Of a DNA stretch of 20,649 nt, positions 7,367 through 15,076 are shown one piece after another; the stretch's first letter is position 1, and the number at the start of each line of letters is the position of its first letter. The stretch spans positions 1 to 20,649 of the forward strand of contig JAHWIP010000064.1 in NCBI GenBank assembly GCA_019322375.1, written 5' to 3'. The translations under genes and the position numbers were made by a program. This DNA is from Candidatus Woesearchaeota archaeon (GTDB taxonomy: Archaea; Nanobdellota; Nanobdellia; Woesearchaeales; SM23-78). A model generated the notes under the pieces. The model was given only the letters and a program-made list of their open reading frames with translations, was not told the DNA's origin and searched no databases.

Positions 7367-7464
7367 TTTTTTGCTCCTTTTTATCTTGCTTCTTTTTTCT
7401 TTTTGCCTTATCTTGTTCTTGCCTTGTTCCTGTTTTATTTTATTCCTGCCTTTCCCTGTTTATT

Positions 7465-7992
7465 CTACTCCTCTGCTCTTTCCTCTTCTATCTCAACCAA
7501 ATACTTCTCTTTCATGAACTTAATAGCTTGTTCTTTGAATATTCTGTGTTTTCTTGGAATTTTTCTCTTCATAATCTTTCTTTTCTTAATCCTGAATCCA
7601 GGCCTCTCAAGGGTAAATGAAACCTGCAGCCCTGTGATGCCTATTTTATGGTCATACTTAACACCAGGGATATCAATGTATTCGTGAATTCCAAAAGATA
7701 CATTGCCGTAATTATCAAAATTAGATTCAGAGAGCATGTTGTTGCGGGCTGCCAGCAGTCTTGGAATGAGTTCCTTGGCTTTTATTTTTCTAAGAGTTAT
7801 TTTGCACCCTATTGGAAGCCCTGGTCTTAAACCCCAGCCAGCAATCCTCTTCTGAGTGATGGTCTTAACAGGCGCTGTGCCTGTAATGTTCTTTAATAAA
7901 GTTGTTCCTTTATCCAGCACTGCCTGTTCTTTGCCAGCCCCTATGTTAAGGGTGAGCTTCTCTATCCTTATATCCCTCATTTTTGAATTCAT
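7465..7992 (-). CDS. rpl5: Large-subunit ribosomal protein uL5
   Basis: A 175-residue uL5, which binds 5S rRNA in the central protuberance with uL18 and contacts tRNA in the P site. Diagnostic stretches are MRDIRIEKLTLNIGAGKE, KTITQKRIAGWGLRPGLPIGCKITLR, and FGIHEYIDIPGVKYDHKIGITGLQVSFTLERPG. The short acidic end (Glu-Glu-Glu-Arg-Ala-Glu-Glu) is close to normal length. ATG 7992 lies eight bases after the eS4 stop; ATG 7980 four codons later is the alternative. It uses TAG as stop, one of few in the operon. Confidence 0.96.
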   Translation of the reverse strand: MNSKMRDIRIEKLTLNIGAGKEQAVLDKGTTLLKNITGTAPVKTITQKRIAGWGLRPGLPIGCKITLRKIKAKELIPRLLAARNNMLSESNFDNYGNVSFGIHEYIDIPGVKYDHKIGITGLQVSFTLERPGFRIKKRKIMKRKIPRKHRIFKEQAIKFMKEKYLVEIEEERAEE

Positions 7993-8000
7993 TTTTTATG

Positions 8001-8708
8001 TTATTTCTTGCCAAGGGTTATTACTGGCTTTTCCTTGCCTACCACAAAGGCGTATGCTTTTTTTGTTTCAAAAATGTCTTTGCCAAGCTTAAAAACAATG
8101 TTGTCTCTGTCAAATTCATCAACAACAACCAGGAGCCCGGTGTGTTTGCCTTTGTAAAGATAAACCAAGGCTCCTTTCTCCAGTTTAAGCACCTGCTTTG
8201 CCTTTTGGCCAGGGACTGTGTACAGCACGCAGTCATTGGTCCGGGCCTGTTTTAGAATCTCGCTGTCCTTTCCAACAGTAATGTTCCTGCCGTCTGTAAA
8301 ATTAATCTGGGTTCTGCCTTTTTGCAGCTGCTTTTTATTAAGAATCTTTGAAAGCTTTAACTTGGATTCTTCATCACTGATTTCTAACATAAAGAGTTTG
8401 TTTTTCTCATTAACCATGAGCCTGTAATGCTCCTTGATGCCAGGGAAACTAACAATGTCAAGAAAGCCCACAGGAAATTTGTAATCATAGCGCCTCTTTC
8501 CATTAACAAAAACCCCCTGCTTCTTTATCAGATGTTTGGACTCCTTGGTGGTTTTTGTTTTGTTAAGCAGTTCTTTCAGAACCGTGTTAAGAGAAACACT
8601 TAAAGACAGGTCTCTGCCTGGGTTGGGTCTTGTTATAAAGGCATGCCTCTTTCTAAAGATGTTCCAATTTCGCGGCGCATTTATTCTTTTAATATGATTC
8701 TTAACCAT
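8001..8708 (-). CDS. rps4e: Small-subunit ribosomal protein eS4
   Basis: A 235-residue eS4, an archaeal/eukaryotic-specific small-subunit protein. The N-terminus (KNHIKRINAPRNWNI) is typical. An S4-type RNA-binding domain follows at about residues 43-105 (SLNTVLKELL...VNGKRRYDYKFPVGFLDIV), then the central domain, and a KOW-like segment near residues 180-205 (LEKGALVYLYKGKHTGLLVVVDEF). Its ATG lies within the last codons of uL24 (8-base overlap), so the two are probably translationally coupled. Stop is TAA, eight bases before uL5. Confidence 0.96.
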   Translation of the reverse strand: MVKNHIKRINAPRNWNIFRKRHAFITRPNPGRDLSLSVSLNTVLKELLNKTKTTKESKHLIKKQGVFVNGKRRYDYKFPVGFLDIVSFPGIKEHYRLMVNEKNKLFMLEISDEESKLKLSKILNKKQLQKGRTQINFTDGRNITVGKDSEILKQARTNDCVLYTVPGQKAKQVLKLEKGALVYLYKGKHTGLLVVVDEFDRDNIVFKLGKDIFETKKAYAFVVGKEKPVITLGKK

Positions 8709-9126
8709 TTTTCAAAACCTTTGTTTTTTTATCCTTGTCCTTATCCTTATCCTTGCCTTTTTTCTTTATTCTCTTCTTATCATCCAAATTGATTTCAATG
8801 ATTAAAAGATTGGAAGCATGTACTGGCGGCTTGCTCTTTGAGCCGTCTTTTTTTGAAACCTCAATACCTGTTATCACAACCCTGCTCTTCTTTGAATTCA
8901 GGGCTTCTATCTTGCCTTCTTTTCCTTTAAACTTCCCCCTCATAACCTTAACTTTGTCTCCGGCTCTTGCCCTAATCCTTTTCAAACCATGCTTTTTGGC
9001 AAGGTCTTTGCTTATGTGAATGTTAAGGAATTTCCCTCTTATATGAAGAGGAGCATTATGCCTGTATTTTCTCTGTTTTCTTGGCTGCCTGCTCTCCTTC
9101 CATTTGGTTGAAAACTTTTTCTTCAT
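8701..9126 (-). CDS. rpl24: Large-subunit ribosomal protein uL24
   Basis: A 141-residue uL24, an early 23S rRNA-binding assembly protein near the exit tunnel. The archaeal N-terminal helix (ESRQPRKQRKYRHNAPLHIR) is followed by a KOW motif (about residues 55-80, GDKVKVMRGKFKGKEGKIEAL). The last 25 residues form a Lys/Asp tail with alternating Lys-Asp encoded by 6-bp DNA repeats (about 8730-8757), suggesting growth by slippage. The end overlaps the eS4 start. Stop is TAA. Confidence 0.95.
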   Translation of the reverse strand: MKKKFSTKWKESRQPRKQRKYRHNAPLHIRGKFLNIHISKDLAKKHGLKRIRARAGDKVKVMRGKFKGKEGKIEALNSKKSRVVITGIEVSKKDGSKSKPPVHASNLLIIEINLDDKKRIKKKGKDKDKDKDKKTKVLKNG

Positions 9127-9161
9127 GTTTATCAGTCTTGGTAAGTCTTAATCAATTATGA

Positions 9162-9563
9162 TCACACCACCAGGTTTGCTATCTTTGCTATTCCAGGCCA
9201 CTTCTCATTAACTTCTTTTGCCACAGGTCCTTTGAAAATGGTTCCCTTAGGATTTCCTTTATCATCTTTAAGCACAACAGCAGCATTATCCTCGAACTTG
9301 ACTCTGACGCCGTTTGCCCTTCTATACTCTTTTTTCTGGCGCACAATAACTGCGAAAACCACTTGTTTTCTCATGTCAGGCCTTCCTTTAACAACAGATG
9401 CCTGAATCATGTCTGCAACCCCTGCTGACGGGTTTCGTCCCTTCACAGTCTTTGCCCTTTTAACAGAGATTAACCTGAGCACCTTGGCTCCAGAGTTATC
9501 ACAGGTTTCAACTAATGAGCCTTTCTGAAGTCCTTTTGTGATGCGCGCTTTAGTGGCTTTCAT
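9162..9563 (-). CDS. rpl14: Large-subunit ribosomal protein uL14
   Basis: A 133-residue uL14, normal archaeal length. It has the beta-barrel family pattern: GSLVETCDNSGAKVLRLISVKR (about residues 15-36), GVADMIQASVVKGRPDMRKQVVFAVIVRQKKEYRR and the end GPVAKEVNEKWPGIAKIANLVV. It forms an intersubunit bridge and is where aIF6 docks on archaeal large subunits. No tail. It starts 16 bases after uS17 and ends with TGA, 35 bases before uL24. Confidence 0.97.
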   Translation of the reverse strand: MKATKARITKGLQKGSLVETCDNSGAKVLRLISVKRAKTVKGRNPSAGVADMIQASVVKGRPDMRKQVVFAVIVRQKKEYRRANGVRVKFEDNAAVVLKDDKGNPKGTIFKGPVAKEVNEKWPGIAKIANLVV

Positions 9564-9579
9564 TTTTGCTTATTTCATC

Positions 9580-10020
9580 TCATCTATTTTTTTCAGGCGT
9601 TGTTTTCTTTTTTTCAGCTTCCCCTGCTTCTCCTACTCCCTTTGTTTCTTGTTCTTGTATAGCCTCTTCTTTCAAAGCTTCTTTTTTTGTTTCCTTGCCA
9701 AGCACCTCTACAACAACAAAATTCTTGGTCTTGGATAAGGGCCTGGTTTCAGCAATCATAACAACATCTCCTTTTTTAGCATTAATACATTCAGGATTAT
9801 GAGCTTTAAGCCTGCTCCTTCTTTTCTCGTACCGCTCATACTTGGGGAGATACGCCCTTCTAACCCAGGCAACAGTCACGGTTCTTGCCATTTTATCACT
9901 GGTAATAAGGCCTGTAAAGGTGTTTTTTCTTACACCAACATTTCCATGAAAAGGGCACTTCTTATCAGAGCACTTCTTGTTTCTGGGTGTTACTTTCAAG
10001 CCGATTCCTTTTTTTTTCAT
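9580..10020 (-). CDS. rps17: Small-subunit ribosomal protein uS17
   Basis: ATG 10020 gives 146 residues (MKKKGIGLKVTP...); a TTG at 10038 is open but unlikely. Archaeal signatures are the Cys17/Cys22 pair with CPFHGNVGVR, the OB-fold strand GLITSDKMARTVTVAWVRR and HNPECINAKKGDVVMIAETRPLSKTK. The family core ends near residue 108; residues 109-146 are a Glu/Lys/Ala/Gly tail. uS17 binds the 5' domain of 16S rRNA and is a primary assembly protein. The spacer upstream is an open purine-rich frame that continues from the RNase P p29 stop. Confidence 0.94.
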   Translation of the reverse strand: MKKKGIGLKVTPRNKKCSDKKCPFHGNVGVRKNTFTGLITSDKMARTVTVAWVRRAYLPKYERYEKRRSRLKAHNPECINAKKGDVVMIAETRPLSKTKNFVVVEVLGKETKKEALKEEAIQEQETKGVGEAGEAEKKKTTPEKNR

Positions 10021-10117
10021 TTTATCCTGACTCTCCAAAGTCTTTTTCTTTTATTTTTGTTTTTCTTTGCTTTTCCTTTCTTTCTTTTTTCTTTTCGTTT
10101 TCGTTTTCTTTTTTGAA

Positions 10118-10369
10118 TTATTTTCTAGGCTTAATTCTCTCCTCTGGCCTTTGGAGAAGGTCCTTGCCCTGAACTTTCTCCTTGTTATCAACAAGGAATA
10201 CGCATCCTTGTTTTAGCAAAATCTTTTCTTCTTGCTTATCATTTATTATTTTGAAAGTGTTTTTTGTATCATCAATGATTGTGCCTTCTGTGCCTTTAAG
10301 GCTGTTATTGCTGGCTTGAATCACTTTTATTCTCCTGCCTATAAATTCCTCTGGATAACTCTTGCTCAT
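10118..10369 (-). CDS. rnp1: RNase P protein component 1 (p29/Rpp29-like)
   Basis: An 83-residue member of the archaeal Rnp1 (Rpp29/Pop4) family, a protein subunit of RNase P, which trims tRNA 5' ends. The EEFIGRRIKVIQASNNSLKGTEGTIIDDTKNTFKI stretch gives the Sm-like beta fold, with VFLVDNKEKVQGKDLLQRPEERIKPRK as the C-terminal part. Length is slightly below the usual 90-100. AGGAG lies five bases before ATG. Stop is TAA, after which the same frame stays open for 31 Lys/Glu-rich codons to a TAA touching the uS17 start. The position between aIF1 and uS17 is conserved in archaea. Confidence 0.93.
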   Translation of the reverse strand: MSKSYPEEFIGRRIKVIQASNNSLKGTEGTIIDDTKNTFKIINDKQEEKILLKQGCVFLVDNKEKVQGKDLLQRPEERIKPRK

Positions 10370-10396
10370 GTTCTCCTCGCCTTATCAATTAAGCAT

Positions 10397-10705
10397 CTAC
10401 TTTGCTTCGATTGTGTCTGGGCTGAAACCGAGCTTTACAAGCTCTGCCTTAATTTTTTTTAAATGGTCCCCTTGAAGCTCAATCACTCCGTCCTTGGCTG
10501 TGCCTCCGCAGGCAAACCTGGTCTTAAGCTTCTTAGCCAATTCTTTGAGGTTGATTTCATGCTGATTAATCCCTTTAATCACTGTGTTTCTCTTCCCAAA
10601 CTTCTTCTTAACAATCCCAACCTCTATCTTCTGACTTTCCTTTGCAATTGTTTCACAAATGCAAAGCTCTTTTGGCAGCCCACACGTACTGCATGTCTTG
10701 CTCAT
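10397..10705 (-). CDS. Translation initiation factor aIF1 (SUI1 family)
   Basis: A 102-residue archaeal aIF1/SUI1 protein, which binds the small-subunit P site and helps start-codon selection. The N-terminus has a zinc-knuckle-like CxxC-x6-CxC pattern (Cys5, Cys8, Cys15, Cys17), common in archaeal aIF1. The SUI1 fold follows: KKFGKRNTVIKGI (about 34-46), then FACGGTAKDGVIELQGDHLKKIKAEL (about 64-89). ATG 10705 overlaps the uL29 TGA as ATGA, so translation is probably coupled. Stop is TAG. Confidence 0.95.
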   Translation of the reverse strand: MSKTCSTCGLPKELCICETIAKESQKIEVGIVKKKFGKRNTVIKGINQHEINLKELAKKLKTRFACGGTAKDGVIELQGDHLKKIKAELVKLGFSPDTIEAK

Positions 10706-11073
10706 TTTTTTTTATTTTCGTGTTTTTTCAATGGTTCCTTATTTATCTGGTTTGGTTTTGTGCTTGGTTTTGTATCTGCACTTGTATTTGTTTTTGTTTT
10801 CATGCTTGTTTTTTGAACTAATGATTGTCCTGGTTGTGATTTTGCTCCTGATTCTGGCATTGCAAGTCTTTTCCTGGGCAAGCCCTTTTCATCAGAGCTT
10901 TTTAAAAGCATAAGCCTGGCAATATCTTTTTTTACCCTTCTCAGCTGTCCTGCATTCTTTGGAGGGGTGCCTGTTGCAACTTGAGCATTAAGCTTGATTA
11001 ATTCCAGCTCTAATTCTTTCAGCTTTTCATCCTGCTCAGTCTTGCTCATCTGAAGGAGTTCCTTGAACTTCAT
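10702..11073 (-). CDS. rpl29: Large-subunit ribosomal protein uL29
   Basis: The first 65 of 123 residues are uL29: two antiparallel helices with KFKELLQMSKTEQDEKLKELELELIKL and the family motif GQLRRVKKDIARL (about 42-54). uL29 lines the exit-tunnel rim next to uL23. Residues 66-123 are a Ser/Pro/Thr/Lys tail, more neutral than the other tails of this operon; archaeal uL29 usually ends near 65-75. Both ends overlap neighbours as ATGA (uS3 before, aIF1 after). Confidence 0.93.
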   Translation of the reverse strand: MKFKELLQMSKTEQDEKLKELELELIKLNAQVATGTPPKNAGQLRRVKKDIARLMLLKSSDEKGLPRKRLAMPESGAKSQPGQSLVQKTSMKTKTNTSADTKPSTKPNQINKEPLKKHENKKK

Positions 11074-11945
11074 TTTTTTACCTCCTGATTTTTTTCGTCT
11101 TCCTTTTCACCTTTCTTCTTCTGCTCAACTTTCTCTTGCTGCTTCTTTTTTTTTGTTCCTAAACCTGTTCTTTTTTTTGCGCCTGCCCTTGGTTTTTTCC
11201 TGTGTTCATCTTGCTTTTCCAGTTTCTCCTTACCTGCTTCTGGAGCTTTATCTGCTTCTGGAGAGCTCAGCTCCTGAATTTTTTCCTCCATCTCTTGCTG
11301 CACTGCCTTATCCTCTACCTCTTCAACCTTTTCAACAATCTCTTCCTGCTTCTTCACAACCCCTATCTTATCAGGCAGTTCAATATCAGGAGTCATAATG
11401 CTTACCTTTACTCCAAGGGTTCCGCTTTTAAGCTTGGCCACTGTATAAGCAACCTTAACCTCTGAAACAGCAACATCCCCGCATTTCTTTAAGTAGCCCT
11501 GGTAAAACCTCCAGGTCTTGGCCCTGTCACTAGGCACTTTGCCAGAGATAAGGATTTCAACTCCAAGAGCTCCTGCACCCATAACATCTGCCATTGCTTT
11601 GTGACCAACTCCTTTAAACCTGGTTGTGCCAAACTTTTCAAGTGAATTAGCTATCATCTCAGCAATTATGTTAGCATCAAGGCCAATGCTGGTGACTTCA
11701 TCTATTTCTATCTGGGGATTCTCAAGCTTGAAAACCTTTTTCAAGTCCTGGGTTAGTTTTGTGATGTTGGTGCCTGACCTTCCAACAACAAGGCCTGGCC
11801 TGCTGGTGCTTATAATAATCTTCTCACCAAGAGGAGTTCTCTGAAGCTTAACATCACTAAGCCCGACCCTGCTGAGGTTGTTTCTAATATACTCCTTAAT
11901 TTCAAATTCCTTTATGTTCTGGTTGATAAACTTCCTCTCGATCAT
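11070..11945 (-). CDS. rps3: Small-subunit ribosomal protein uS3
   Basis: A 291-residue uS3, part of the mRNA entry tunnel and helicase activity of the small subunit. Residues 1-85 form a type II KH domain with the GRSG loop (55-58) in PGLVVGRSGTNITKL. Residues 90-192 are the C-terminal domain, with GFKGVGHKAM-like and SGKVPSDRAKTWRFYQGYLKKCGD stretches, ending at VSIMTPDIELPDKIGV. Residues 198-291 are a long Glu/Lys/Gln tail. ATG overlaps the uL22 TGA and the stop overlaps the uL29 ATG. Confidence 0.96.
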   Translation of the reverse strand: MIERKFINQNIKEFEIKEYIRNNLSRVGLSDVKLQRTPLGEKIIISTSRPGLVVGRSGTNITKLTQDLKKVFKLENPQIEIDEVTSIGLDANIIAEMIANSLEKFGTTRFKGVGHKAMADVMGAGALGVEILISGKVPSDRAKTWRFYQGYLKKCGDVAVSEVKVAYTVAKLKSGTLGVKVSIMTPDIELPDKIGVVKKQEEIVEKVEEVEDKAVQQEMEEKIQELSSPEADKAPEAGKEKLEKQDEHRKKPRAGAKKRTGLGTKKKKQQEKVEQKKKGEKEDEKNQEVKK

Positions 11946-12637
11946 TTTTCTTTTTTCTCCTTGGTTTTTGCCTTGGGTTTGGTTGCTTTTTTCTCTTTAG
12001 TTTTTTCTTTTTTTTTAGTTTCTTTACTTTCTTTCCTCTTCTCAGTTTTCTTTTTTATTTCAGGTTTAGGCTTAACTGTCCTTTCCTTGGCTTTTTTCTC
12101 TTCCCCCTTTTTCTCTTCCTTCTTTTCCTCTTGCTTCTCTTCTTGCTTTTCTTCTCTTTTCTCCTCCTTCTTTGTCTTTGCTTTCTCCTCTTTCTTCACA
12201 TACTCCATCTCCTCTGCTACAAGCTCAACATGAGTCCTTTTCATCACTATGCTTCTCTTTCTGCCGTAATGCAGAGGGGTTGCTGCTCTCTGAGCGCATG
12301 CATGAATAATCTTAAGGTTAGAGCTCAAGCCTTTGTTCTGTGCATTGGCTTCCAGGGCTTTCAACAGTTTAAGGAATTGCTTTGACGCCTTATAAGGGTA
12401 TTTGCCAGCGCATATTCCTTTTCCTTGTTTATGCCCTGCTCCGTCTGTGAATCTCTTAAAGGGAACTGCCAATTGCTTGTTTCTTACTTTTTCCAGTATG
12501 GCCCGTGCTTTTGCCAGAGGCATCTTCTTAATAAACGAGCATAACTCTACTGCCTGCTTGGTTGAAATACTTAAGTCCCTGCCAACTGCTTTGACAAGGT
12601 TTTCTTTGTCTGATTTGAATGCATATCTGTATCTCAT
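11942..12637 (-). CDS. rpl22: Large-subunit ribosomal protein uL22
   Basis: Residues 1-146 are archaeal uL22, whose beta-hairpin lines the exit tunnel. Visible are the start RYRYAFKSDKENLVKAVGRDLSIS, CSFIKKMPLAKARAILEKVRNKQLAVPFKR, and the hairpin and strand region ACAQRAATPLHYGRKRSIVMKRTHVELVAEE. Residues 147-231 (85 of 231) are an almost pure Lys/Glu tail, first mixed Lys-Glu, then Lys-Thr, probably disordered or single-helix. This is the longest tail of the operon after uS3 and eL32. The stop overlaps the uS3 ATG. Confidence 0.95.
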   Translation of the reverse strand: MRYRYAFKSDKENLVKAVGRDLSISTKQAVELCSFIKKMPLAKARAILEKVRNKQLAVPFKRFTDGAGHKQGKGICAGKYPYKASKQFLKLLKALEANAQNKGLSSNLKIIHACAQRAATPLHYGRKRSIVMKRTHVELVAEEMEYVKKEEKAKTKKEEKREEKQEEKQEEKKEEKKGEEKKAKERTVKPKPEIKKKTEKRKESKETKKKEKTKEKKATKPKAKTKEKKEK

Positions 12638-12657
12638 TTTTCCTTAGCCATTAATCC

Positions 12658-13038
12658 TTACTTAACTGATAAACTTGCACTTGACCTTGTGGCTCCTATT
12701 CCAGGAGCGCTGTGAGCAACTCTTGTTCTGGTAAACACAAACTCTCCTAGTCTGTGCCCAATCATCTCCTCAATAATGTTAACTGACTGAAAGCCTTTGC
12801 CATTATGAACCATCACAGTCCTGCCAACCATGGAGGGAAGCACCATCATGCTTCTAAGATGGGTCTTGACCGGTTTCTTGCTTGTGTGCACTTTTTTAAT
12901 GAATTTTTTCTCTTGTTCGCCAAGCCTCTGAATTTTTCTCCTTGCATTGCTGGGCAGCAAAGCAGCTAGTTCTGTAAGGCTCATCTTTCTTAACTCTTCC
13001 AGGTTATTGCCTTTATAGCTAAAAGCTTTTTTCATCAT
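12658..13038 (-). CDS. rps19: Small-subunit ribosomal protein uS19
   Basis: A 126-residue uS19, in the small-subunit head near the A-site finger. The archaeal N-terminal part (SYKGNNLEELRKMSLTELAALLPSNARR) is followed by the conserved core LRSMMVLPSMVGRTVMVHNGKGFQSVNIIEEMIGHRLGEFVFTR and the C-terminus AHSAPGIGATRSSASLSVK, with the usual GIGATRSS. ATG 13038 has GGAGATGA just upstream; the second Met could also serve. No tail. Stop is TAA, 20 bases before uL22. Confidence 0.97.
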   Translation of the reverse strand: MMKKAFSYKGNNLEELRKMSLTELAALLPSNARRKIQRLGEQEKKFIKKVHTSKKPVKTHLRSMMVLPSMVGRTVMVHNGKGFQSVNIIEEMIGHRLGEFVFTRTRVAHSAPGIGATRSSASLSVK

Positions 13039-13076
13039 TTTATCATCTCCTCATCAGCATAGCATCATTAAGATTA

Positions 13077-13787
13077 TTATTTTTTCTTGCCTCTTTTTCT
13101 TCCTGTTTGTCTGGGCCTTAGCATGCCGACCTTTCTTCCAGGAGAGGCTCTTCTTGGGGCAATCGTGGGCCTTCCCTTGTGGCTGCTCTTGGTGCCTCCA
13201 AAAGGATGAGCAATAGCATTCATGCTTGTGCCTGAAACACTTGGCCAGTACTTGTTCTTAGCCTTCATCTTGTAAAATTTTCTTCCTGCCTTGAAAAGAG
13301 GCTTTTCAAGTCTTCCTCCGCCAGCAACCACTCCGATTCCTGCCTTGCATTTTGGATTAAAATGCTTGTACTTTTTTGAAGGAAGCTGAACAGTAACCTT
13401 GGACTGGGTTCTTGCCACCACTCTTGCACTCATGCCTGCGGCTTTTACAAACTTGCCTCCGTCTCCTGGCTTGCTCTCAATATTGAAAACACTGGTGCCC
13501 TCAGGGATGTTCCTTAATTCCAAGATATTTCCAAGCTTTACCTCTTTGCCGCCAATGGTTATTTTTTGTCCTGCTCTTATTCCTTCAGGAGCAATTATTA
13601 GTGAAGTGGTGTTATCATCATACCTTATTTTTGCAAGAGGCGCAGTGTGCGCCCTGCATCTCAAAAGCCCTGCAACAACAACTGTCCCATCCGCGCCTGT
13701 CTTGGTCTGCCCTTTAAAACAAAAACTAGGTCTTGTATAAGTCGGGCTTCCTTTTCCTCGCTTTTGTTGAGTTAATCTTTTTCCCAT
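13077..13787 (-). CDS. rpl2: Large-subunit ribosomal protein uL2
   Basis: I prefer ATG 13787 (Met-Gly-Lys-Arg-Leu, 236 residues): it matches the archaeal family start and has AAGGTGA (13794-13800) at proper spacing, whereas ATG 13793 lies almost against that site. The OB-fold half is followed by the SH3-like half with KSKVTVQLPS-type strands. The C-terminal loop MNAIAHPFGGTKSSHKGRP (about 189-207) carries the His194 that corresponds to the conserved His near the peptidyl transferase centre. Core protein for subunit joining. No tail. Stop is TAA. Confidence 0.97.
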   Translation of the reverse strand: MGKRLTQQKRGKGSPTYTRPSFCFKGQTKTGADGTVVVAGLLRCRAHTAPLAKIRYDDNTTSLIIAPEGIRAGQKITIGGKEVKLGNILELRNIPEGTSVFNIESKPGDGGKFVKAAGMSARVVARTQSKVTVQLPSKKYKHFNPKCKAGIGVVAGGGRLEKPLFKAGRKFYKMKAKNKYWPSVSGTSMNAIAHPFGGTKSSHKGRPTIAPRRASPGRKVGMLRPRQTGRKRGKKK

Positions 13788-13793
13788 TGGCAT

Positions 13794-13800
13794 TCACCTT
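13794..13800 (-). promoter_or_regulatory. Shine-Dalgarno site deciding the uL2 start
   Basis: AAGGTGA on the minus strand lies two or fewer bases before ATG 13793 but at about seven bases before ATG 13787, so the second ATG is the likelier start. Confidence 0.6.
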
Positions 13801-13816
13801 GCATAAATCATATATC

Positions 13817-14065
13817 TTACATCAACCCCAGCCTTGTTGCCATATCAATAGCAGGTGTCTCTGGTGAAAACTTGACATATGCTTTTTTTCTTCCTTTTGA
13901 ATCATTAATGGTTCTGACCTGCACAACCTTTGCATTGAATCTTTCTTCAACAGCTTTTTTTATTTCCTGCTTGTTGGCTTTGTTATCGACCACAAAAACC
14001 AGTTTATTCTCTGATTCCATCAGACGAATTGCTTTTTCTGTTGATAAAGGATACTTGATAATCAT
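13817..14065 (-). CDS. rpl23: Large-subunit ribosomal protein uL23
   Basis: An 82-residue uL23 of normal archaeal length with no extension. The N-terminal YPLSTEKAIRLMESENKLVFVVDNKANKQEIKKAVEERFNAKVVQVRT and the glycine-lysine turn SKGRKKAYVKFS are typical. uL23 sits at the polypeptide exit and is the docking site for SRP and the translocon, which fits its company with SecY. ATG overlaps the uL4 TGA as ATGA. Stop is TAA, 29 bases ahead of the uL2 start. Confidence 0.97.
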   Translation of the reverse strand: MIIKYPLSTEKAIRLMESENKLVFVVDNKANKQEIKKAVEERFNAKVVQVRTINDSKGRKKAYVKFSPETPAIDMATRLGLM

Positions 14066-15009
14066 TTTTTAGCCTCAGCCTTAACTTCAACTTTCTTAAC
14101 TGCTCCTTGCTTGGGTTTCTCTTTCTTTTTCTTAACCTTCTTTACTTTCTTCATTTTCTTTGGCTTTTTGTCCTTAACCTTTTTCTTACTCTCACCTTTA
14201 TAATCCTTTAAGAACAAACCGCTCTTTAAAATTTCAAGAGCTCTGGTTGTAAAAATAGCTGCTCTGCCAGGCATTGCGCCAGGAGCAAGCACCTCTGTAT
14301 TTAATCTTTTAATATTAACAACATCCACGCCAGGAATATTATCACCTGCTTTTCTTATCTGCTTTGCATCAGACACAACCAGCAAAACACTTTTCTTAAT
14401 CTTTTTTTTCCTGCCTCTTAGCTTGCCTTTGCCAGAGCGAATCTTGGCTGTTCCTGCTCTTCTTAACTCGTCTTTAAAACCCAGCTTTCGTAATGCTCCA
14501 AGCAGGTCCTTGGTCTTGCTGATGGTTTCCAGCTTTTCTTCAAGCACAAAAGGATAACTCTTAGGAACCAGGTGCCCTCTCTGAACAACCAGTTCTTTGT
14601 TCATGCTTGCATTCATTGCAGAACGGATGGCTTTTCTTTTTTCCTTAATATTAATCTTCCACTCCCAAACCTTTTTTGCCTTAGGAGGGTGTGCCTTTCT
14701 TCCGCCAACAGTGCCAGGAGCAAAAGCCCCAACCCAGTACATCTGGGTTCCTCTTCTTGAAAGAACCTTTCTAGGCACCCTGCTAATGCCCCTTCCATAA
14801 CTGCCGCGATAATCTCTTCTTTTTTTTGAAATCCTAACAGAAGATCTTTTGCCTGCTTTTTCAAAAGCACCATAAGCCTGCCTCTTATTGTTCTGGATGG
14901 CTAAAACTGCTTTTTTAATAAGGTCCTCTCTTACTGGCTCTAAAAACTGGACTGGTAATTCTATGTTTCCTATTTCAGTTCCTCCTATGCTAAGCACTTT
15001 GAGTTTCAT
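14062..15009 (-). CDS. rpl4: Large-subunit ribosomal protein uL4
   Basis: A 315-residue uL4. Residues 1-274 follow archaeal uL4, including the tunnel loop with RRDYRGSYGRGISRVPRKVLSRRGTQMYWVGAFAPGTVGGRKAHPPK (about 64-110) and the C-terminal globular part with VLLVVSDAKQIRKAGDNIPGVDVVNIKRLNTEVLAPG. Residues 275-315 are a Lys-rich tail. The tunnel loop forms the constriction of the peptide exit path. In bacteria uL4 represses its own operon; no matching RNA structure was identified here. Start is 67 bases after uL3; stop overlaps uL23. Confidence 0.96.
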   Translation of the reverse strand: MKLKVLSIGGTEIGNIELPVQFLEPVREDLIKKAVLAIQNNKRQAYGAFEKAGKRSSVRISKKRRDYRGSYGRGISRVPRKVLSRRGTQMYWVGAFAPGTVGGRKAHPPKAKKVWEWKINIKEKRKAIRSAMNASMNKELVVQRGHLVPKSYPFVLEEKLETISKTKDLLGALRKLGFKDELRRAGTAKIRSGKGKLRGRKKKIKKSVLLVVSDAKQIRKAGDNIPGVDVVNIKRLNTEVLAPGAMPGRAAIFTTRALEILKSGLFLKDYKGESKKKVKDKKPKKMKKVKKVKKKKEKPKQGAVKKVEVKAEAKK

Positions 15010-15076
15010 TTTATCATTGCCTTGTCTTTTTTATTTCCTTTTTCCTCTTTATCCTTCCTTATGTCTTATTCTCACT

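Noticed and set aside
10021..10038. TTG start of uS17
   Set aside because: ATG 10020 lies next in frame and matches the archaeal family start.
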